Shown one piece after another: positions 1 through 9,907 of a DNA stretch of 64,000 nt; positions within the stretch are counted from its first letter, which is position 1; the number at the start of each line of letters is the position of its first letter. Origin of the DNA: CAYOFF01 sp964403415. Its GTDB lineage: Bacteria; Patescibacteriota; Gracilibacteria; Absconditabacterales; Absconditicoccaceae. The stretch covers positions 496,001-560,000 of the forward strand of contig CAYOFF010000001.1 in assembly GCA_964403415.1 (NCBI GenBank). Reading direction: 5' to 3'. The notes beneath the pieces are model-generated. The model was not told the DNA's origin. It saw only the letters and a program-made list of their open reading frames with translations, and searched no databases. A program made the translations under genes and the position numbers.

Positions 1-766
1 TGGTGAGTATATGTGTGATATCCTCTTCGCTGTGCATATATCGTTCGCCGCGTGTGAGTTGTTTGTCACGATCGCTATAACGCTGTCATTCTTTGATGCA
101 CAAGAGAATTTCACAGAGTTCCTTGTCCTCAGGTGTAGGGTAGTTGAAGGCGCTAGCGCAGACGAGTTGGAGGCCGAGGGCGGCTGCGTGTTTGATAAGC
201 CAGGTGTTGATGGTTTTGAGTTCGGGGATAAGATGCTCGTCTTGTACGATAATTTCTCAGTAGACGTTTTCTACTCAGAGAATGTCTTGGAGCATACGGA
301 GACGTTCGTATATTTTGGTGGTATCTTCTTGCTGTAAAATGGCTTGCCCTAGTCGTGAATTGTGTCATCCGATGAGTGCGACGAGATCGGACTGGTATTC
401 GCGCAGGATGGCGTAATCTATTCTGGCTTTTTTGAAGTAGCCTTCGATATGTGCGTTGGTGGTGAGTGCCATCAGGTTTTGGTAGCCAGTCATGTTTTTG
501 GCTAAGAGAACGATGTTCCCAGCGGATTCGGATTTGTCTTTGCGTAGTCTTTCTTGAACAAATCCGAGCTCGACGCCAAAAATAGCCTTGATGTCTGCTT
601 TTTTGGCGGCTTGATAAAACTCAATCGCACCATACATACCGTTGTAGTCGGTGAGTGCGATTGCGTTCATGCCGAGCGCTTTGGCTCTAGCTATCAGTGC
701 TTTGGGTTCGCCAAACGCCTCTAGGAGAGAGTAGTGCGAATGGGCGTGAAGATGTACGAAACTCAT
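1..766 (-). CDS. dnaE: DNA polymerase III alpha subunit, N-terminal part (cut by window edge)
   Basis: This is the replicative DNA polymerase catalytic subunit, beginning with a PHP domain. The start MSFVHLHAHSHYSLLEAFG carries the PHP histidine motif, followed by the typical ALTDYNGMYGAIEFYQAAKKA stretch. The reading frame meets TGA at 365-367, 275-277 and 257-259. Each sits where DnaE proteins carry or tolerate glycine (LIGG, DILG.ENVYGE), so it is one gene under code 25. The frame stays open to the window edge, so the polymerase core lies outside. The start at 766 fits the PHP family N-terminus. It lies downstream of the helicase gene on the same strand but is separated from it by a terminator hairpin. 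Confidence 0.93.
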
Positions 767-786
767 GACGGCAGTGTAGGGTTTTT

Positions 787-825
787 ACTCAAAAAGACAA
801 GCGCGATGAAGCGCTTGTCTTGTCT
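787..825 (-). terminator. Intrinsic terminator between helicase gene and dnaE
   Basis: Inverted repeat AAGACAAGCGC / GCGCTTGTCTT with a 6-base loop (about 792-821), flanked by A and T runs on both sides. It lies 50 bases after the helicase stop and could terminate on either strand. Confidence 0.75.
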
Positions 826-873
826 TTTTGGTATACACTCTTTGTATGATGATTTAGTTGATTGTATCGTGGT

Positions 874-2715
874 TTAGCTGAAACGTCTCGGTGCAGATGA
901 TCTTCCTGCGCTTGACGGTCTGCCTGTTCCTGATGATCCTGATGATCTCCCTGTACCTGATGATCTTCAAGCACCGTATGATCTTCCCGTACTCGATCAT
1001 CCTCTCGAAGCGCCGTCTCTAGACGAACTTCTTGGTGCTCCTCTTGATGGCCCTCTTGAAGAAGCGAACCCTCCTCATGAACGTTCGGATGAGCGTTCTG
1101 ACGAACGCTGTGGTCTTTCATCACGAGAAAAACGACTTCCGGATGAACGTGAATCACTAGATGATCCAGTTGAAGATGAGCGTCCGGGTCTACTATCAAA
1201 ACGTGATGATGAAGACGAGTAGGTGCGATCAGAGCTTGCTCTTGGGGCTCTTTCTGATGATGATCTTTGGGGTCTATCTCCTGATCTTTCAAATCTTGAT
1301 CATTCGGATCTTGATGGTCCTTCAGATCTTCCAAAACGACTTCCGCCTGAACTACTTGATGATCTGTCTCTATCTCATCCAAAACGACTTCATCACGAAC
1401 TACTTGATGATCAGAAACGGCTGGATGATGAAGATGAACTCCCTCATCTGCTACTACTTCCGAAACGACTGCCAGACGATGAACCTCCTGATGAGTAACT
1501 TCCTCATCCTCAGGTACGACCACTTGAAGGACGTGTCCATCTGCGGCCTGAACTATATCCGTCACGTCCGCCAAAACTTTTTTTGACATCGGTTCTTGTT
1601 TGTTCTGTGCCGTCTTTATCTACTTTTTTGATACGTATTTTGTTGGTGCGTTCGATAGCATGGATAGACTTGATTTCTTCGTTGTCTACGAATGTGATTG
1701 CTTTTCCTGACTTACCGGCTCTTGCGGTACGACCTATTCTATGGACGTAGTCTTCAGGATCTTGCGGAACGTCGTAGTTGATAACGAGCTGAATATCATT
1801 CATATTGAGCCCACGACTTGCGACATCGGTTGCTACGAGAATATCGATTTCACCTGCCTTGAAAGCCTTGAGTGTTCTCGTTCTGTCGCGCTGTTCGATA
1901 TCTCCGTGGAGTTCTCCTGCATTGTAGCCTTGTTTGCGGAGGTAGAAAGCGAGGTCTCTGGTGGCTTGTTTGGTCTGAGCGAAGATAATAGTCTTATTGC
2001 TCATATGATGCTGAAGCCAGTGATCAAGCATTGTGCGCTTGGAGACATGTGGTGCATCTACGAAGGCATGATCGATCTTATCGACGACGATCTCTTGAGA
2101 TGTCTTGAGATGTGCGTAGTCGTTGCCGATATGACGTTGGAGGAGTGACAATACCTGCTGAGGCATCGTTGCACTAAAACACATGAGCTGTTCGATCTTT
2201 GGCATCTGAGACCAGATCCATTCTACATCATCCAAAAATCCCATATCGAGCATTCTATCTACTTCATCGAGGATGAGGTAGCGGACAGCATCGAGTTTGA
2301 GAATTTTTCTTTCGATCAAATCGATAGCTCTTCCTGGGGTACAGACAGCAACATGCATGCCCTGGTCGAGCAATTTCTGCTGAAATCCAATACTTCTTCC
2401 ACCATATGCAGCAAGTGCTCTGAGGCGTGTGTGCTTGCCGAGATTGAAAAACTCTTCTTGGGTCTGTACTGCAAGTTCTCTGGTAGGTACGAGGACGACA
2501 GCTTGAATTTGTCTGACTTTGGAGTCGAGTGTATTGAGCAGAGGCAGCACAAATGCGGCAGTCTTACCGGTACCGGTTTGTGACTGACCTACAATGTGTT
2601 TCTGTTCATTGAAGGCGGAAATAACTTGTTCTTGAATGGGTGTAGCCTGTTCATATCCCATTTCTTGCAAAGCCTTGAGAAGATCGGCGTGCAGGCCGAG
2701 CTCAGCGAATAACAT
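874..2715 (-). CDS. DEAD-box RNA helicase with long Gly/Ser/Arg-rich tail
   Basis: An ATP-dependent RNA helicase, probably acting in RNA unwinding or ribosome assembly. Residues about 1-380 hold the core: Q motif (ATPIQEQ), Walker A (SQTGTGKT), PTREL, TPGR, DEVD in place of the usual DEAD, SAT, and the C-terminal RecA lobe with HRIGRTARAG. The tail of about 210 residues continues through many in-frame TGA codons, which read as glycine, as repeats of the type GSRFGSSS and SRGG, to a TAA at 874-876. Without code 25 the protein would stop at 1510 just as the tail begins. RGG-like tails usually give nonspecific RNA binding. The Asp-Glu-Val-Asp motif II is a small deviation. Confidence 0.9.
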
Positions 2716-2973
2716 TCACATACGAAAAAAAGTGACTGGTAAAGGAAAGGTACCAACCGCTCCTTGGAGTATGTCTATGTCACGAATAAGAGAAAAGACA
2801 GGGTGAACGAGTGATACTGCCGTGAACAATACGAAAAAGAATTTCAAAAGCAAGTGCTGAAAAGGGCTCTGCGTGGTGGATGAGTACTACAGCATGATAT
2901 TGACTTGATAATAAATATGCTTTTGATATAGATTTGAGGCTAATAGATTCATTAACCAATACCAATAGAATTT

Positions 2974-3222
2974 ATGAAAAAAAAACAGAAATTACAAGAA
3001 TTGACAGACGCTGACGTTATTGCATTGGCGAAAGCCGGCGATACTCTTGCACTCATGAATGCTGGGGAGACCTACGTTTACTCAATCCATGGTAGTGATC
3101 ACCAAGTTATCTGCCCTATGTGCTCCCAAAAAATCATTTTTTGGGAAGTGGGTCCCATAGTATGTGCGCATTGCGAAAAACGTTTTGTTGTAATAGTGAG
3201 TTTAGGGCACGGAATTTTCTGA
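2974..3222 (+). CDS. Small zinc-ribbon protein (family member 1)
   Basis: An 82-residue protein of unknown role with a CPMC - 15 residues - CAHC pair that should bind one zinc ion. It belongs with three other small ribbons in this window (3390, 3775, 23276) that share the pattern CPxC...CxxC followed by a short tail with a phenylalanine or tryptophan. The ORF ends in TGA. Under code 25 it would add 15 residues and stop at 3267. Because this gene and its relatives contain no TGA-glycine, I prefer the TGA as stop but cannot prove it. A terminator follows at about 3290. Confidence 0.65.
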   Translation: MKKKQKLQELTDADVIALAKAGDTLALMNAGETYVYSIHGSDHQVICPMCSQKIIFWEVGPIVCAHCEKRFVVIVSLGHGIF

Positions 3223-3283
3223 GAGAGAGTTTGAATTTGAGTAGGAATTAGTTTGATAAGGTTTTAAGGTTTTGCATACACGA

Positions 3284-3321
3284 AAAAGTAGCGCGGTTCG
3301 GGATCACGGCCGTCGCTTTTT
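3284..3321 (+). terminator. Intrinsic terminator after zinc-ribbon gene
   Basis: GC-rich imperfect stem (GCGCGG pairing with CCGTCGC, one bulged T) followed by nine T residues. It is placed 60 bases after the TGA at 3220-3222. Confidence 0.6.
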
Positions 3322-3332
3322 TTTTGAAATAC

Positions 3333-3363
3333 AGAAAAGCAACCGGGACATGCCGCGGTTGCT
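3333..3363 (-). terminator. Intrinsic terminator for the two minus-strand zinc-ribbon genes
   Basis: Perfect arms AAGCAACC / GGTTGCTT around a GC-rich loop. On the minus strand this is followed by TTTTCTG. It lies 27 bases after the TAG of the gene at 3390-3767. Confidence 0.65.
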
Positions 3364-3389
3364 TTAATGTGGTTTGGGGTAGTGCCTTT

Positions 3390-3767
3390 CTATTCTGCCG
3401 AATTAATAACCTTGAACGTCTTATTGCAATGCTTGCATTTTTTGTAGAACGGGCGTGTCCGAATATCCCACTTGTGTTCCGTGTGTGTTGCGTTACAATC
3501 CTCGTGTGGACAAATGTAGTACGGCCATTCCGTTTGTGCTCCATGGAGTATTGCGACGGCTTCTGCTTGTTCTTTGTGGCGCGCCGGTCTTGGATGTATA
3601 AAGTTCCAAATCTGGAAAACATATGACTGTATTCCTTTTTTGGTCACTTTTTGACCAGTTTGATTGCAAGTGTATAGCCCGCCTGCGCTGCTACGGAACG
3701 TTATTTTGGGCACTCCGTGAAGTAGCGTTACCGCTTGCCTTACCTTTTCCCAATCAATTTTTTTCAT
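3390..3767 (-). CDS. Small zinc-ribbon protein (family member 2)
   Basis: A 125-residue protein of unknown function, starting MKKIDWEKVRQAV. The last third holds CPHEDC - about 20 residues - CKHC followed by NKTFKVI, the same C-terminal ribbon seen at 3775-4023 and 23276-23482. The upstream part is unique to this copy. It ends in TAG. All six glycines are GGN codons and none is TGA, unlike the housekeeping genes around it. It lies 7 bases downstream of the gene at 3775-4023, so the two probably form an operon ending at the hairpin at 3333-3363. A regulatory or RNA-binding role is possible for such ribbons, but nothing here proves it. Confidence 0.75.
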   Translation of the reverse strand: MKKIDWEKVRQAVTLLHGVPKITFRSSAGGLYTCNQTGQKVTKKGIQSYVFQIWNFIHPRPARHKEQAEAVAILHGAQTEWPYYICPHEDCNATHTEHKWDIRTRPFYKKCKHCNKTFKVINSAE

Positions 3768-3774
3768 GGCGGGT

Positions 3775-4023
3775 CTAATTTATAATTTTGAATAATTGCT
3801 GGCATGTCTTTCTTGTGCAGGTCCAGACGGCAGGAATTTTGAATGTTTTTGAAATCCTGTTTTCTGCATTGCAGTGAGGACATGTTGCCAGGTTGTTTTC
3901 CCTTTGTAATGTGATGGTAACTTCGATCAGGTCTGTGGGAAGTTCATTTGTTTTTTTTGTTTTTTGCGTTTTTCTTTCGAAGATGCCTTTGAGATTCGGC
4001 AGGAATTGAATTGTCCGTTTCAT
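3775..4023 (-). CDS. Small zinc-ribbon protein (family member 3)
   Basis: An 82-residue basic protein of unknown function. The N-terminal half is lysine-rich. The C-terminal half has CPHC - 18 residues - CTRKTC then QQLFKIIN, which aligns with the ribbons of the neighbouring gene and of 23276-23482. It ends in TAG and has no TGA codon. It is the first gene of a two-gene minus-strand unit with 3390-3767. Confidence 0.75.
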   Translation of the reverse strand: MKRTIQFLPNLKGIFERKTQKTKKTNELPTDLIEVTITLQRENNLATCPHCNAENRISKTFKIPAVWTCTRKTCQQLFKIIN

Positions 4024-4255
4024 AATCTAAGAATTGTTCTGGTTAATAATCCCTGCCATTTTCATGACAGGCTTTTGTTTAGAAAAATCTTTTAATGACG
4101 GTCTTTTGTGATCGAGAGCATATCTATTGTCTCGTATGTGTCAATACATAAAATACCCGAAGATAAGCCTTTTTTTTGAGGAGGGTTTTTTTATAAAGGG
4201 ATGTGGCGCGTATGTAAGATGGTTTTTGTGTTGTTTTTTTAGTTTGCTTGTGATT

Positions 4256-6484
4256 ATGATGAGTTCAAAGATACTATACAGAGCGGTGAGCTGGTGCGGG
4301 GGAGTCGTAGTGCTGGTTGGTGGTGTGCGGTGAGCTGGTGTGTCGCCGGTACAGGCTGCAAATGTACGGGATCTCGAAGGTGTCGATATTATCTCACGTG
4401 AGGAGTGGGGCGCTGATGAGTCACTGAGATACTTGGATAATAGTAGCTGGAGTCGATGGAAGGCAGAGACTGCAAGATACAAAGAATGGCTTGCTGGTAG
4501 AGGCGTGGATAGATGAGGAAAGTTTGCTGCGAGAAAAAGAAACGAAGAGAGTATCGCTGAGAAAAACAAGTACTTGAGCGATAACTTTCCACAAGAGCAG
4601 TATATAGATTTTGTGCAGACGTCCGTGGATGGGCATGATCTTGTCTGGCCGCAAGCCTACAAGTACAAAAAGAAAAAAATAGTCGTGCATCACACTGCAG
4701 ATGATGATTTGTTTCAGACGCAGAGTGATGTGATGAGCGGTGTGCGTAATATTTATAAATTTCATACGATTACGAGAGGATGGGGTGATATCGGATATAA
4801 TTTCTTGATAGATCAGTTTGGGAATATCTATGAGGGAAGAGCAGGGGGTGCGTGAGTTGTTGGTGCACATGCTGAGCGGAATAATGCAGATACAGTGGGT
4901 ATTGCGTTGATGGGGAATTTTGATACGCAGCAGCCGACCAAAGAGATGATGGATGCGCTGCTGCGTCTGATGACGGCGGTCGCATGGAAGTATAATATCA
5001 ATGTAGATGCTGAGCAGACGTATTTTAGGAGTGCATCTACAGCACCATATATTGCGACCACCACGAGCCCTAGTCTGGTGTGACATGGCGATACCAAGGC
5101 GACGGCATGCCCTGGTGAGTACGTGGAGTCGCAGTTACCACTTTTCAAGTCACTTGTGAAGCGCTATCTGGCTGTGTTTCGTCAGCTCGGGAGATTGGAT
5201 TTCGCTGCGATGCAACGTCTCTCTGTCGATCAGCCGTTTTCGTTTGCAGGGGACAATGGCACGATCTCTATTCCTATTGTATGAGCTGATCCAACGATGA
5301 CGTGTACGGCAGTTGCCAAGCAACTACAGATCTCATCGTGTACGGTGTTTCCAAGTCGTGTCGAAATTGGGCTTTTACGTAAAGCATATCCTGCGAGTGG
5401 ACCACAATATTTTTTGTTGCAGGCGTGAGGAGTAACGCATCTTGTGGACGTCCCGATCGTTCGGGAGAAAGATCTTGCCTTGCTGCATCAGCAGAGAAGA
5501 GCAGAGTATTTTGCTAATAATGCACTTCCTAAGCCTGCGCAGTCATGACCCAAAATTATTACCAAACAACCGGTTTCTGACGTGCCACAGCTTATGCAGA
5601 GTAAGGCGCGTGTGTTGCTGTATGAGCTCACGACGTCGAGTCCAAATGGTCGGCAAATGACGTGCTCTCCTGGATGTACAGTACGCCTGGATACACAGGC
5701 GGTAGCGAATGCGCGTATCATCAATGTAAACGTAAATGGCGATAAACTCGATGTGTATATTGATCTCAAAAAGCGTACAGGAATAGAAGCGGTAGAGCTT
5801 GAGAATAGCGAATGATGACTGATTACCTTTGGTAATTATGCAAGACAGTCGTATGCATGAGTGCCTCGAAATACGTTTAGATGAAATATCGCTATCAAAA
5901 AAGATGTCTATGCAGATCTGACGCTTGGCGAGAGAACTGCGTATACCGTGGTGAATACGCTACCTGTCACAGACTATTTGCGTGGGATCGCAGAGGCGAG
6001 TGATGCTGATAGTATGGAGAAGATCAAGGCTATGGCCTTGCTTGTCAAAGCATATATGCTCTACTATATCGCATGAAAAAATAATCATCCAAATATCCCA
6101 GCATGAGCGTCGTATGCGATGGTAGACGATGCAAGAATTTTCCAGAAATATGTCGGTGCGTGATACGAGCAGACGGGGAAAAAATGGTTTGAGGCACTAT
6201 GACTTGTGGATGGTGAAGTGATAAGCTACAAGTGAATACTTCCTATCCTTCCGTATTTTAGCTGTTCTGCATGATTTGTGTTTGGAGGACAAGAAAAACG
6301 ATGATGGACGGATACGCCATATCTTCAATGAAAACTTGATGTCGCATCGTGTGGTGATGGCACATTCCAATGACATGGAGTGTGACTCAGTGGAAGATGA
6401 GCACAACAGCTTGCAGCTAAATGAGCGACATATAGAGAGATTTTGCAATATTACTATCCAGGGACAGAGGTAACAGACTATTAG
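4256..6484 (+). CDS. Secreted N-acetylmuramoyl-L-alanine amidase fused to a SpoIID/LytB-like domain
   Basis: A predicted cell-wall hydrolase of 742 residues. It starts with a signal peptide (two adjacent ATG codons at 4256 and 4259; hydrophobic stretch to about residue 34). An amidase_2/PGRP domain follows: IVVHHTA, GWGDIGYNFLIDQFGNIYEGR, GAHA and HGDTKATACPG supply the zinc ligands. From about residue 520 the sequence resembles SpoIID/LytB: TPVTDYLRGIAEAS-like text, FSCSAGFVFGG, and GHGVGLSGRGAQQLAAKG followed by YREILQYYYPG. SpoIID proteins are lytic transglycosylases. Many in-frame TGA codons fall at conserved glycines, and the gene ends in TAG. Coupling peptide-cleaving and glycan-cleaving domains in one chain suits wall remodelling or attack on another cell's wall. 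Confidence 0.88.
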
Positions 6485-6506
6485 ATATCAGATGCAACTA
6501 TTATAT

Positions 6507-7277
6507 TTACTCCTCCAGAAAAAAACTTCGTTGTTTGATCAGTCATTGGAGTTGTTCAGCAAGTTTTGGGTTGATGGGTTTGAGGAGCTTGTGAAGCCTG
6601 TTGCAGCTCGTGTGATGTTTTCATGTTTTGAGAATTTTGGTGATAATGGTGAGATCGAGTTGTTTGGTTTTTTTGAGAATTTTTTTGATTTGTTCGTAGA
6701 GGAGAAGATCGCTGCGTGGACTGCTGTTGTAGAGCGACTCAAGAAGTGCTATTTCAAATGCTGCGACCGGAAACTTATACTTGCCGAGTTTGATTTTCTG
6801 GGTGTGTGTGGAAAACGTGGAAAAAAGTTGTTTATCTTTGGTCGTGTACTGTTTGAATAGAATATGTTTGCCGCGAAGCACGGTTTCTTGTGCTTGTTTT
6901 TTGGTATTTACGATGAGTACGCTATCTGGAATTTCATAGTTTTGGAGGTAGAGTTCGAGTGCTTTTTGACCACCGAGATATCGTTTTTTGTCACACGATG
7001 TGGTGCAGTGCCCGTAGAGGATGTCTCGATATCGCCTATTTATAATATCGTTTTCGTCTATCTGCTCCTGAGGAGTAGTGATATAGTAGATATCTTTCTT
7101 GAGTGTGAAGAGATATCACCTTCTTTTGAGGTAGTACAAAACTTTGTATGCTTTCTGCTCAGTATATGTTTCTTGGAGTTCCTCACGGATAGTTTGTTTG
7201 AGTTCATCAACGTAACAAATTTTTCGTTTTTTTTTGATGAGCTTGAGAACGATTGTGTCGATGTGTTTATTTTTCAT
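6507..7277 (-). CDS. AbiEi-like transcriptional regulator/antitoxin-type protein
   Basis: A 256-residue protein. The N-terminal 60 residues look like a winged-helix region (DELKQTIREELQETYTEQ, then a short YYITT strand). It continues as in AbiEi-type proteins: YLGGQKALELY, VLIVNTKKQ, and a KLGKYKFPVAAFEIALLESL segment that matches the family's VPVASPEKALLD-like stretch. AbiEi proteins are antitoxin-like repressors of type IV toxin-antitoxin systems. No AbiEii nucleotidyltransferase gene lies next to it, so it appears to be a solo copy. The start at 7277 (MKNKHID) is preferred over an upstream frame extension. TGA-Gly codons are present, including 7116 and 6621. Confidence 0.55.
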
Positions 7278-7433
7278 CTCAGTTCTTAAGCTAAAAATAC
7301 AACAACTTTTTCTAAGGATTTCTCTACAAAAAAAAAGGGAATGTTGCTTCAAGAACTTTTATGGTTTGTCCCTTGTTTTGATAAAAAAAAAGCATACAAC
7401 GACGTCATCGCTTTACTTCCTTAGGTCAATCTG

Positions 7434-7703
7434 ATGCAGCAATTGAGACTTGTAGGTTCTGATGCAGTCGTATGTAAGACGATGCAATCACAGCATGTAA
7501 AAGCACGATTCAGAAAAGTATCAGACTCTGTGCATGAGGTTGTTCTTGAGATCAATTCCAATAAATTTCTTATCACCATCAAGGCGTGAATGCAAAAACT
7601 CGAGCAATTTGAGATTATTGCTGTCAAAGGATTCGTAGAGATAGGAATGAAAGTCGTAAATTTGTTGAGAAGAATCGTGACTGTTTTGTATTTTGAATAT
7701 TAG
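7434..7703 (+). CDS. Hypothetical small protein
   Basis: An 89-residue ORF ending in TAG, with one internal TGA-Gly. It is rich in short beta-type stretches (VHEVVLEINSNKFLITIKAG) and I recognise no family. It ends 4 bases before trxA, so the two are probably co-transcribed. The same frame upstream holds a separate 27-codon ORF (7341-7424, ATG to TAG); a nonsense change splitting one older gene is possible. Confidence 0.5.
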
Positions 7704-7707
7704 AAGG

Positions 7708-8064
7708 ATGGCTACATACGTATATGATATTCTAGGTGCTGATGCGCTTGATGCGTTTTTGGCGGAGAGAGATGAGCTTGTGATGCTTGATTTTTGGGCA
7801 GAGCGATGTGGTCCGTGTAGAGTACTTGGGCCGATTTTGCATGAGCTTGCTGACGAGTATAAAGGCAAGGTAGTTGTCGCAAAGATCGATGTGGATGCTG
7901 ATGAAAACCAAAGCCTCGCTGAGAGATTTGCAGTCACTAGTATCCCGCAAGTGACTATGGTACAGCATGAAGAAGTTGTTGATCAGTTTGTGGGAGCATG
8001 GCCAGTCGAGAAAATTAAACAGATTATAGATACGCATCTTGCTCCTAAACCAGCTACTGAGTAG
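7708..8064 (+). CDS. trxA: Thioredoxin
   Basis: A cytosolic disulfide reductase of 118 residues from the ATG at 7708. The fold is complete: DFWAERCGPCRVLGPIL with the CGPC redox centre, KIDVDADENQSLAERFAV, and the cis-proline loop SIPQ. The residue just before the first cysteine is arginine, where thioredoxins nearly always have tryptophan (WCGPC). This may alter redox potential or partner binding. A TTG at 7693 could add five residues, but the ATG fits the family better. A terminator follows. Confidence 0.93.
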   Translation: MATYVYDILGADALDAFLAERDELVMLDFWAERCGPCRVLGPILHELADEYKGKVVVAKIDVDADENQSLAERFAVTSIPQVTMVQHEEVVDQFVGAWPVEKIKQIIDTHLAPKPATE

Positions 8065-8097
8065 GTGAGATACCAAGATGTCAGAATGAGAGCCTCC

Positions 8098-8127
8098 AAA
8101 AACACCCTTGCAAAAGGGTGTTTTTTT
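8098..8127 (+). terminator. Intrinsic terminator after trxA
   Basis: Stem AACACCC / GGGTGTT with an 8-base loop and a run of seven T residues. Confidence 0.85.
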
Positions 8128-8171
8128 CAGTATGGATAGGGGAGTTTTACCTTGTATGAGACGATCCCATA

Positions 8172-9785
8172 ATGATAGAGAGAGGTTTGCGTCGCCAGAA
8201 ATTTTATGTAACTACGCCAATATACTATGCTAATGGTATGCCGCATATTGGTCATGCGTACACGAGTTTGATTGCTGATGTCTTAGCAAGGACCAAACGT
8301 ATGCTTGGTTATGAGGTAAAATTTGCAACAGGCACAGATGAGAATGGTCAAAAAATGGTCCAGACGGCAGCAACACACGGCAAAGATGTCATGACATTTC
8401 TAGATGAAATAGCTACCTGACATAGAGCTACGCGAGATGAACTCAAGATTTCTTATACGGATTTTATTAGAACGACAGAAGATCGCCATCAGACATTTGT
8501 GCAAGAGATGATCACAAAAACGTTTGCTGCGTGAGATATCTACAAGGGCAAGTATACGTGATATTATTGTGTGTGATGCGAAGCCTTCAAGAAACCTACA
8601 GACCTTACAGCAGATGGTCTGTGTCCTGATCACCTCAAGAAGCCAGAAATTATAGAAGAAGAAAATTGGTTCTTCAGTCTTTCTAAGTACCAACAACGAC
8701 TGAGTGATTGGTATACAGAGCATCCGGATTTCTGTGTTCCAGGGTTTAGATACAATGAAGTAAAGTCTTTTGTAGAGCAGTGACTTGAGGACTTTTCAAT
8801 TTCGAGACAAGGGAACGACTTTGGTATACAATTCCCTGCAGAGATTGATCCTGAGGCGATCGTATATATTTGGTTTGATGCCTTATATAATTACTTGACG
8901 GTCTGTCAGGATGACCATACTTGAGATGAGCAGGAGTGATTTCGATCAGAAGATACCGAAAAAGTCCATGTTATTGGCAAAGATATTGCTAGATTTCATG
9001 CTATTTATCGGCCTGCGATGCTCAAGGCAAGTGGTAATCTTTTGCCTGATCGTATTGTGATCAATGGATTTTTTACGGTCAATGGCCAGAAGATGTGAAA
9101 GTCACTTGGCAATTATATAGAGCCACTTGAACTCGTTCGTGAACATGGTAGAGATGCGCTTTTGTATTATCTTTTTAGTGATATCAAGATCGGTACAGAC
9201 GGAGATGTCAGTATGGATAGATTTCATGCCATGAGAGAAAATGTGCTCAAAAAATGACGATGAAACCTCGTGAGTAGAGTAGTGACGTTGGCCCAAAAGT
9301 ATGAGGTGCATGCCATAGAGATAGAAGAACATGTGTTGCAGTTGTTCTCAACGGTTTTTGATGATATTCATAGTGAAGGAGAGGAGCGTAATATTTGTTA
9401 TGAGGTAATGATGTGACTGAGACCCTACGAAGAGCTTAATATTTACATGGATCAGATAGACCCTGCGCGTTATCTCAAGGATCGATATCAACTTGTACAA
9501 GCGGGGAATAAGTTTATTGACGAATATAAACCACGGGAAATAGCTAAGATCGATGAAGCGCTTGCTAAGCAATATCTGTGACTCCTTGTACGATTGATTA
9601 AAAACTGTACAATATTGAGTGCGCCTTATTTGATAGAAAGTGCTGAGACGATGAAGACAGTCTTGGCTCTAGATGTTCCTCAGTGGACTCTCTTTACAAC
9701 TACTGATAAAAGTGCACAATATGCCAAAGAACTTCTGGCATTACGCACCTTTGCTCTGACCTATACGCCACAGCACTTATATTAA
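8172..9785 (+). CDS. metG: Methionyl-tRNA synthetase
   Basis: Charges tRNA-Met. The 537-residue protein has the HIGH signature as PHIGHAYTS near residue 25, the FATGTDENGQK segment, a zinc knuckle with CVGC and a second cysteine group, VIGKDIARFHAIYRPAML, and a KMSKS loop that reads KMGKS with its glycine encoded by TGA. At least eleven TGA codons are in frame at positions where glycine is expected (AAGDIYKG, GYYCVGCEA). No C-terminal tRNA-binding (Arc1p-like) domain is present. It ends in TAA at 9783-9785. Confidence 0.95.
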
Positions 9786-9837
9786 ATATGTAGTATCTCT
9801 TTTGTCAATCTTACCTTGTCGATTAATGTGCAAAAAT

Positions 9838-9866
9838 TTGCAAGGCCTATAGGAGATTTTTATACT
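9838..9866 (+). promoter_or_regulatory. Putative sigma70-type promoter for the VirD4-like gene
   Basis: TTGCAA, 17-base spacer, TATACT. The predicted start of transcription lies about 35 bases upstream of the ATG at 9908. Confidence 0.5.
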
Positions 9867-9907
9867 TAAGCAGGGTACACTCTTTGTTTCTTTTACGGCT
9901 ATCGTCG

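Noticed and set aside
1161..1586. Plus-strand ORFs over the helicase tail
   Set aside because: They are antisense shadows of the repetitive Gly/Ser/Arg coding region.
2780..2965. 61-residue minus-strand ORF upstream of the helicase
   Set aside because: No protein-like composition or conserved pattern; it lies in the promoter region between divergent genes.
4256..6484. Amidase gene as a row of pseudogene fragments
   Set aside because: All breaks are TGA at glycine positions in one frame; it is intact under code 25.
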